DNA from: Membranipora membranacea
Lineage: Eukaryota > Bryozoa > Gymnolaemata > Cheilostomatida > Membraniporidae
Reading direction: 5' to 3'
Assembly: GCA_914767715.1 (NCBI GenBank)
Contig: OU612066.1
Coordinates: 25,022,283-25,086,282 of the forward strand
Length of the DNA: 64,000 nucleotides
A model generated the notes under the pieces. That model ran no database searches, was not told where the DNA came from, and worked only from the letters and a program-made list of their open reading frames with translations. Each line of letters begins with the position of its first letter. Position 1 is the first letter of the stretch. A program made the position numbers and the translations under genes. Shown piece by piece: positions 57,108 to 64,000 of this stretch.

Positions 57108-59577
57108 AAATCCAAGGTATAAACTTTGGATCTGCACCACAGGGCAGTCAGTAGCCCGTCCACCCCATGGCTGCAATAAACTGAATTAAGTTGAGAGGCT
57201 ATTATAATCTCAAAGAGAATGCATAATTTTTGTTATTGAAAGCAATATTATTGTGTTTGTGGATGATTTAATAACTGAAATGACTGTTAATATATTTACG
57301 TGATATATCGCTTTTAAAACTTTTTAATATTGTATTGGTGATCATGTCTAATAGTTATTTTCACAGTTAAAACCTCCCAAATATTTGACGTCGAGTCGCA
57401 GTGACCTCTGGAAGCCTTTTTTGGGGCAAAAAGTGCCCTTTTTAATTTGTGCCCTCTGTGCCTTGTTTTTGAGGTATTTGATTAGTTTATGCTTTCAACA
57501 TATAGAGGAGGCATGGCACTAACTGAAGGAGTGAAATTTTGGTGAAACTTTATGTTTTTAGGCCTCCTGTCTTCGAGACTTGAAATTGATTTTTGCAATG
57601 GTAATAGAGCCATTTCTGACCCCTCATTACATGCGACCCCAATAATGCAGAAACTAAAATTTCCAAATCAATATACCATTTTGGTCTTGTACTGTCACTT
57701 CAATCAATGATCTTACCAGCTTACCGATCCTGGTTGTCACAACTGTAACAGATAATAACCCAAATTTTAACTAATTTCGAGTGAATTAAGTCAAAGTTTT
57801 CCAGCCAAAAATCAGAAATTCAGAAAGATGTCAGTCAAATTTGTTGTCAGCATGATCAACAACAGGAGATTTTCTAGGTTTTGATCGAAGCGATTGTTGA
57901 TTATGGCTTTACATCTTGAGATATTTGGATTTTCGTGGCTAAACCAGCTTTATTTGGTCTAAAACAGAAAATAGGTTAAACAACATGTTTAACACACTAG
58001 CTTCCATTAAACTAGAGAGTATTTCCGAGGTTTTGATCGTGGCGTTTGATGATAAATTCAGTAGTAGAGAAGTTGTGAGCATAAACATTTCTCTTTCCAT
58101 GCTAAAAAGGTGATCCATTGTTGTACACAATGTGCTTTGCATGTAATACTGCTTAGATTTTCATCACGCTTTTGCATAACGTAATTTACTGCATCATTTT
58201 GCCCATTGCTGCCTATATGTTTTCAATGCATTTTAGTTAATGTACAATTTATCAAGTTAGGAACATGCGGTTCGAAAAAATTTGCGATATTAAACATAAG
58301 TAATACTACTGGCAACGTGTCAGTAAAGGAATTTTTGAGATGGGACAAGTAGTGCCTGAGAATCACGTTAAGATTGACACAACAAAAGATAACTGCTTCG
58401 ATTCTAGAAAAAATTCTTTTATAAATCTTTTATAAATCTTTTTTTTTTTTAAATAGTATATTTATTTGGAGAGTACGGGTATTTGTGTTACTGACACAAA
58501 ATGGTGGAAGAGAGTTTGTAACTAAAATAATCAAAATTTTCAAATTTAACATTTATTTATAACATCCAAATTTAGAAGGAGTACATCAGTACGCATCAAA
58601 TATCAAAATTGAACTTTTGTGGTTGTTTGCCACTTTAAGTTATACTGATCCTGATACTAATCTAATTGTTCTCTGCTAAATTTATGACAATCATTCATCG
58701 ACTCAGTTAATTTCACATACATATGATATACTGACTCTTTTTCTGCTCTTGTTATCTATCCAATAATACCAGACAATCCTTTTGAATTACCGATTTACGA
58801 TATATTTCCTCACAAGGCCTAAATAAATTTTAATTAGTTTTTTAGCTATAGATGATCAAATCATATGATTGGAAAACCACAAAACATACAATACAAAAGC
58901 ACTCCTTAGTTAACACATACACTTCTATCACCATTTTTATGTGAGATGACAAACGGAACAACAATTATACAGTTTTAGCCCTTGAAGTGAGTACACAGGA
59001 CTGTGTTAGCGAGACAGCCCCTGTGAAAATGTGGCAGACTATCTCAGAAGCGTGTGGATATTTTAGCTGCACCTCGATGTGGATACATACACTGGACTCC
59101 CAGTATTCTCAGTCCATTTCTGTAAGAACCTGGGTAAGCTAATAAATGCTAACAACAAGATTGAATATTTGAAGGTGTAGGACGTTGCTGATAATGATCG
59201 TTTGAAAGACCAACGATGTTTCAAAGGCAGAACTTTGTAGGATGCTAGAAATTTATGATAATTTCATGCCACTGCCAATGAGACCTTGAAGCCTGACTGA
59301 GGCGGTTTCTTCCTATCTTTGACTTGTGGAGGCACAAGCCTACAATCAGTATTCCAGATCAAGTGATTAGATTAGTGTCATCATTTCGGAAATTCTGTTG
59401 TGTATAATGGAGATTGTTTATGACTTTGTCTCTTTTATAATTGCTTCCAGGTGAGAACTGAGATGTTTCCACTATACTCAATACTTCCTGGAAGGAAATA
59501 ACTTATTTTAGCAATTTCAATATAATATTAAGGATGAATAATTACACCAATCATTGAAGCGATTCACGATTTGAAGA
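57108..59577. other. Intergenic, no gene recognised
   Basis: AT-rich, with only short frames and a T-run near 58440. The last ~60 bp before 59578 match the proximal promoter of the Gly-rich gene at 13.0 kb (TTACACCAATCA, then GAAGCG and TTCAC). Confidence 0.45.
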
Positions 59578-59584
59578 TATAAAA
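59578..59584 (+). promoter_or_regulatory. TATA box of the Gly-rich paralogue
   Basis: TATAAAA followed by GAGGGTTGCACATCT and a non-coding exon ending CCATTCAACA before GTAAGTAA at 59652. All are conserved with the copy at 12951-13024. Confidence 0.65.
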
Positions 59585-59833
59585 GGTAGAGGGTTGCACA
59601 TCTTAAATCACACCATCTACAGATTCACAAGCCAACACACACCATTCAACAGTAAGTAAAGTTGATAAGACTTGTTTTTACTTTACCTTTATTTGATTTC
59701 ATATTGAAACATATTAATATTATATGATAAAATATGGATATGTTGGCATATTAAAATGGACCATAGTAAGGAATGTTGTTACTTGACCTGTTGCTGGTGC
59801 CATCTCCCAGACTGTTTTTTTTACCGTTTATAG

Positions 59834-60025
59834 AAGAATCACTTGACTTACACTCTACTCATAATCATGAAGATCATTGCAGCTTTCCTTGCTCTCTGTG
59901 TTGCCATGAGCACAGCCAAATTTGGAGGATATGGAATCGGCCTGGAGGTGGACTCTTCAACCGCGGATTTGGTGGTGGTCTCTTCAACGGTGGATTCGGA
60001 GGAGGATTTGGAGGTAAGTTTGGAG
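59834..60025 (+). pseudogene. Frameshifted Gly-rich secreted protein paralogue
   Basis: Exon 2 begins after TTATAG. The ATG at 59867 gives MKIIAAFLALCVAMSTAKFG, nearly the same signal peptide as the gene at 12.7 kb. At about 59943 the sequence reads GCCTGGAGG where the paralogue has GCCTAGGAGG. The missing base throws translation out of the Gly frame, which continues in another frame (GGGLFNRGFGGGLFNGGF). The exon 2 donor is also lost: GGAGGAGTATTT replaces GGAGGAGGTAAAC. Exons 3 and 4 are not found before the satellite at 60299. It is most likely a dead copy, though an assembly base error could explain the frameshift alone. Confidence 0.65.
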
Positions 60026-60298
60026 GAGTATTTAAATTGTGTATGGTAGAGTCGCACATAATCAGATTAGATTAATTGAAGTTTTGAAACCAATATACCA
60101 AACGTGAGTGTAAAGTAGGGAAAAAATTGGAATATTCATAAAATTAAAAAATGAGGATTGCTACTGAGTATTGTTGCTTAGCCAATGTGTTGGCTCTGAT
60201 TGGCTGGTGGATGGGAGTGCGACAATGCCAGCTCAGATGGTACTTTACTTGCAGTTGATCTATAGTGAATGTGAGGAGATTTAGTTTCACTTCCATTA

Positions 60299-60594
60299 TA
60301 TCTCAATATCTCAATATCTCAATATCTCAATATCTAAATATCTCAATATCTAAATATCTCAATATCTCAATATCTCAATATCTCAATATCTCAATATCTC
60401 AATATCTCAATATCTCAATATCTCAATATCTCAATATCTCAATATCTCAATATCTCAATATCTCAATATCTCAATATCTCAATATCTCAATATCTCAATA
60501 TCTCAATATCTCAATATCTCAATATCTCAATATCTCAATATCTCAATATCTCAATATCTCAATATCTCAATATCTCAATAGCTCAATATCTCAA
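60299..60594. repeat. 8-bp satellite (TCTCAATA)n
   Basis: About 37 head-to-tail copies, nearly perfect, with a few variants (TCTAAATA near 60333 and 60351, GCTCAATA near 60580). The open frame through it is a by-product of a repeat lacking stops. Confidence 0.95.
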
Positions 60595-60804
60595 AGTTTA
60601 TATAACCTTGCATTTTCCATTCATTAGCCAATCAGATCTGAGCTTACACAATGGCTTATCGTTGCCCAATGATTAACCTACATCCAAGCACTGTAATTTT
60701 TAGTGATACATTGAGATGATGGTCATGCTAGACAGTTGGGTGTGAAAAGTTCTCTTCAGAATTTTCTCATAAATAACCAAAATTTGACAATAACAACACC
60801 TTAC

Positions 60805-61805
60805 ATGAGTGATACTAAGAAGAAGAAAGAATACGCATTCTATGCTGTTGCCACAGGAAAGACAACAGGTATTTTAAAAAACTGGCTTAAATGTAACGAC
60901 TCAGTGAATAAAGTCAGTGGTGCATCATTCAAGGGTTTTCGCAGCCTTGAGAATGCTGAGCAATATTTGAACAAGGCAGGAGTACAATGTACCTGGGTAG
61001 ATTTTGAGCAGGAGTACGTTGACGCATTGGACGAGCTAGAAAGCAGCAAGTCAAGAAGTAGATCGCCATCGAAGGGTATCATCAACAAAAACTTTGATAT
61101 TGGTAATAGTACCTCAGACACTGGTATTTGTACCTTTAATAAATCATCTCATCGAGCACCAACAATGACTTCATCGGAGTGTACTAATTGTAAGTACCTG
61201 GCACTCCAAGTCAAAACCCTAACAAGTGATGTTGCATACTTGCGAAAAACATTGGAACTCTTAGAAGGGAAATACAGTGATAACACCGTAAACATAGAAA
61301 AAAAAGATGAGTTAAAAAATCATAAAGTCCTCGCCTCTGATGTGCTCAAACGTAATATCGTACACCAGAACACCAGGAGCAACACCGAAAAAAAAGATGA
61401 GCCAATGCAATGGTGGAGAGAACAAACGAAATATAATAACCAAAATAAAACAACATCTATCTTCAACTGGAAGAAATGTATTGTTCTTCATAACTTGGCA
61501 CGACCGCAAGAAAAGATAAAGATGAAATAAGATTGCACTTGTGCAAAGTTTTTGGACCAATGGATATTACAATTATAAACAAATATCAATTTAGTACAGA
61601 ATACCCGGGTAGGTGTAAGTTTATCATACAAATTGAAGATGATACACAGAGAACACGTATAATTGAAGGCTGGAAAACTAATTTCCTTGGTGGATCATCA
61701 ATGAGGCACACTGTAGCAAAGCCTACAAACATCCTGATTGTCCCTAATGTGCCATTGGAATTTGGAGAAGAGGACATTTTGAGAGATGTCAACCATGAAT
61801 TTTGA
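60805..61805 (+). pseudogene. LINE ORF1 with RNase H1 N-terminal-like domain
   Basis: From MSDTKKKKEYAFYAVATGKT the first ~60 residues match the RNase H1 hybrid-binding (caulimovirus viroplasmin) pattern: YAFYAVATGKTTGI, a Trp then Cys and Val (NWLKCNDSVNK), GASFKGF, and AEQYL. An Arg/Ser-rich linker, a C..C pair (ECTNCKY) and a leucine-rich helical stretch (LRKTLELLEGK) follow. The frame ends at 61530. A second frame (61533-61805) continues with KFIIQIEDDTQRTRIIEGWK and NILIVPNVPLEFGEEDI, which look like the rest of ORF1 after a frameshift. Family knowledge: such domains bind RNA-DNA hybrids, so a nucleic-acid-binding role in retrotransposition is inferred. Confidence 0.6.
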
Positions 61806-61994
61806 GCAATTTGCGTCAAGAGACTGAGGGATAGAGATGACAGACCACTACGTGCCATCAGTATCCAGTTCCAGTAGGAGAATGAGACGAAGAAAACGCG
61901 ATGGAGATAGGGAAAATCAAATTCCCTTCAATGTACAATATTATACTATCATTGAAAACACCAGGAGATAAAAGGAACACAACAAGACATATAG

Positions 61995-62708
61995 ATGAGT
62001 AAGCTCCAAACAACAGGCCAACCTTTCAATACAAATTTTTCTCAACCTAATTTTGACATTTTAAAAGTGAACAAAAATCCTTTTTCTTTTGCCCATTTGA
62101 ATATTCGTGGAATCACTTCAAAAATTGATGAAGTGAGACACATATTGTCTACTTACAATTTTTCAATCTTCGGTTTAAGCGAGACTTTTCTGGATGGAAA
62201 CAAACCAGATTCTTTTTATCAAATTCCATCATATGGTATGTTAAGAAGAGATAGGAAACCTCGACCTGGAGGTGGTATAATATGTTATATAAAGCAGGGT
62301 ATTCAATATGAATTAATCAATGATTTCAATCACATAATTGATGAATCTATTACCATCAAAATTCGCCATAAAGCATCTCATGCTTTCTTAATTTCCTTCA
62401 TTTATCGTCCTCCGAACTCGTTAATTTCTTGGAATTACTCTTTGAGACTCTACCTAGATTGTTGCACCAAGCACACAGAAGAAGTCATCATTCTTGGTGA
62501 CTTTAATTTAAATCTCTTGGAAAATAGCAGAAAGAAAAAATGGCTACCAATTTTCTCCAGATTCACTTTCAAACAACTGGTGAATGAGCCAACACGTGTC
62601 AGCGAAAATTTATCTAGCCTGCTTGATCATATTTACACAAATAAGGATTGTAACTTACGACATACCTCAGTATTAAAAACAGCTGTAAGTGATCACTATC
62701 TCACATAA
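61995..62708 (+). pseudogene. LINE endonuclease domain
   Basis: 237 codons with the AP-like endonuclease motifs in order: FAHLNIRGITSKIDEV, FGLSETFLD (catalytic Glu), GGGIICYIKQG, SFIYRPPN, ILGDFNLNL (Asp/Asn) and SDHYLT. A TAA after SDHYLT splits it from the RT. The motifs are intact, so the stop is probably recent. Confidence 0.85.
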
Positions 62709-62856
62709 AGCATAAGAAAAATAGGTGTTGTCCCAAGTGTGAAAAAATTCAAAATTAGCTTCAATGACTTTTCTAGAATGACCCTAGAAAATTTACGCAG
62801 ATCTTTTTCAGATGTGAATTGGGATATTCTTTCGATATCTCAGGTCATCTAGTGAG

Positions 62857-63886
62857 ATGATAGAAAGTTTCAATCAGTTGTTTTTGGAGAAAATTAGTCT
62901 AAATGTTAGGAGGAAAGTTCATTTTGTAAAGACAGAAGTTTTACCACCATGGCTTGATATTGAAGTCTCTAGACAAATGAAAATAAGGGATTCACTAAAA
63001 CACTCTCAAAATTGGGATGATTACAAAAAGCAGAGAAATTTAGTTACAAATCTTATAAACAAAAAAAAGAAGACGTATTTTTCTGGTTTGGGTAAAAACT
63101 CACACTAAAACTAATACAAAACCAATTTGGGACGCCCTCAACATCGGAAAGACAAAGAAAAAGTCTTCTAGTTCTTCTTCTACTCTTACCAGCAAAGACC
63201 TGAACAATCATTTCTCAACAATCGCTGATATACTAGGTCATGGGTTTAGAAAGGAAAATCATTCAAAAAATACCCCTGAAGTCAGAGATAACATACTACC
63301 TACAAACTCTCAGGAAAAATTCTTGTCTAACTTTAAAAGATTTACTCCTGCATCAATTTGCCTATATCTCAAATCTTTTTCTTATAAGAAATCGACTGGT
63401 CCTGATGGTATCTCAGTTATGATGCTTAAAAAAGACGCTCCCTTTTGTCGTTAATATATTGACCGACATCTTCAATCAGATTCTTATTGAGGGTGATTTC
63501 CCGAAATGTTGGAAGACAGCTAGAGTAACCCCTGTTTTTAAGGGTGGAGATCCGAATGATCCATCGAATTGCAGACCTATATCGATTCTGCCTATATTGT
63601 CAAAGATTTTTGAAAAACATATAGATAAATGTTTAATGACTTTCCTGACTGTCATAAAAGCTATTCACCCTCTTCAATCAGGATTCAGAAGTAATTACTC
63701 TTGATCTGATGCTGTACATAAAGTGGTGTCAGATGTGCTCCACCAAAAGCAAATAAATAGGTCTGTTATAGGAATGTTCTTGGACTTCTGTAAGGCTTTC
63801 GACTGTGTAAACCATGATATCTTGTTTAATAAACTCGCTTCCTATAAAATAATTGGTCCCTCATTGAAGTTGATAAAATCATTGTA
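62857..63886 (+). pseudogene. LINE reverse transcriptase, N-terminal part, broken
   Basis: Fragments in several frames: a linker region (62857-63108), KKSTGPDGISVMMLKK (about 63390), then WKTARVTPVFKGGDPNDPSN and CRPISILPILSKIFEK (63459-63704). After an in-frame TGA comes SVIGMFLDFCKAFDCVNHDI, the RT motif with the first catalytic Asp. The catalytic (F/Y)ADD motif would lie downstream and is missing because the element is cut at 63886. Confidence 0.85.
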
Positions 63887-64000
63887 AACTGTCCCCCGCG
63901 CGAAAACAACCCCGGGACACTTTACAATATTGTAAACTGTCCCAGGGACACTTTACAATAAAAACAGGCCTATTGTAAACTGTCCCCCCTATTGTAAACT
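63884..64000. repeat. Cluster of TTGTAAACTGTCCC inverted repeats
   Basis: The word ATTGTAAACTGTCCC occurs at 63883, 63931 and 63973 and is starting again at 63991. The near-complement GGGACACTTTACAAT occurs at about 63915 and 63947. Adjacent copies form palindromes. The cluster begins exactly where the LINE stops and runs off the window end, so it may be the edge of a larger element or satellite. Confidence 0.75.

Larger units (their letters stand above)
60736..63886 (+). mobile_element. Decayed CR1-like non-LTR retrotransposon (LINE)
   Basis: In order: ORF1-like protein, an endonuclease of the exonuclease/endonuclease/phosphatase fold, and the start of a reverse transcriptase. The reading frame is broken several times (stops at 61528, about 61803 and 62706; shifts near 62850, 63230 and 63440; TGA at about 63702). 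The sequence stops in the RT domain at 63886, where unrelated inverted repeats begin. The 3' half is missing, so the copy is dead. CR1/L2-type relationship is inferred from the endonuclease and RT motifs. Confidence 0.85.

Noticed and set aside
60265-60627. 120-codon frame with ISQYLN repeats
   Set aside because: By-product of the 8-bp satellite, with no gene context.
1-64000. CRISPR arrays, bacterial operons, riboswitches
   Set aside because: The window is clearly metazoan nuclear DNA. The regular repeats are satellites, segmental duplications and transposon arrays.

Overview
The window is AT-rich nuclear DNA from an invertebrate animal. Genes are split by GT-AG introns, exons are short, introns are rich in transposon debris, and BEL/Pao, CR1-like LINE, hAT-like and tRNA-SINE sequences are all present. 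The gene content (SLC22 transporter, gustatory-receptor-like protein, small glycine-rich secreted proteins) is animal. I cannot name the phylum. A gustatory-receptor-like gene is compatible with an arthropod or with several non-arthropod invertebrate groups. There are no bacterial-type operons, CRISPR arrays or convincing functional tRNA/rRNA genes.

Layout. 0.35-4.7 kb (+): the last three coding exons of an SLC22-type transporter. 8.6-10.0 kb (+): a two-exon Gly/Asn-rich secreted protein. 11.6-13.0 kb (-): a four-exon Gly-rich secreted protein with a TATA promoter; its diverged, frameshifted paralogue, with the promoter still recognisable, lies on the opposite strand at 59.6-60.0 kb. 14.0-39.7 kb: three tandem copies of a ~6.0 kb segment. 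The middle copy is split by a complete 7.54 kb BEL/Pao retrotransposon with 690-bp LTRs and a 5-bp target duplication. Each copy carries three short conserved exons; read across the unit boundary they splice in phase into what looks like the M2 and post-M2 part of a two-pore potassium channel.

42.0-45.0 kb (-): a complete four-exon gustatory-receptor-like seven-helix protein (433 aa, all introns phase 0), of which only the first exon shows as a long reading frame. 46.8-53.7 kb (-), possibly from 54.5 kb: a gene built from repeated phase-0 exon pairs (a 20-24 codon basic helical exon plus a 35-36 codon exon beginning V-E-T) and ending in an Arg/Gly/Lys tail. An upstream single-helix exon joins in phase, so it may be the cytoplasmic part of a membrane protein. 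One intron of this gene carries a 2.26 kb non-autonomous hAT-like transposon with an exact 8-bp target duplication. 55.9-57.1 kb (+): weaker candidate exons of an unidentified, possibly extracellular protein. 60.3 kb: an 8-bp satellite. 60.7-63.9 kb: a decayed CR1-like LINE whose first ORF starts with an RNase H1 hybrid-binding-like domain. 63.88 kb to the end: a cluster of short inverted repeats that cuts off the LINE.

Exon models were assembled by eye from splice sites, phase and protein pattern; no alignment or transcript evidence was available.
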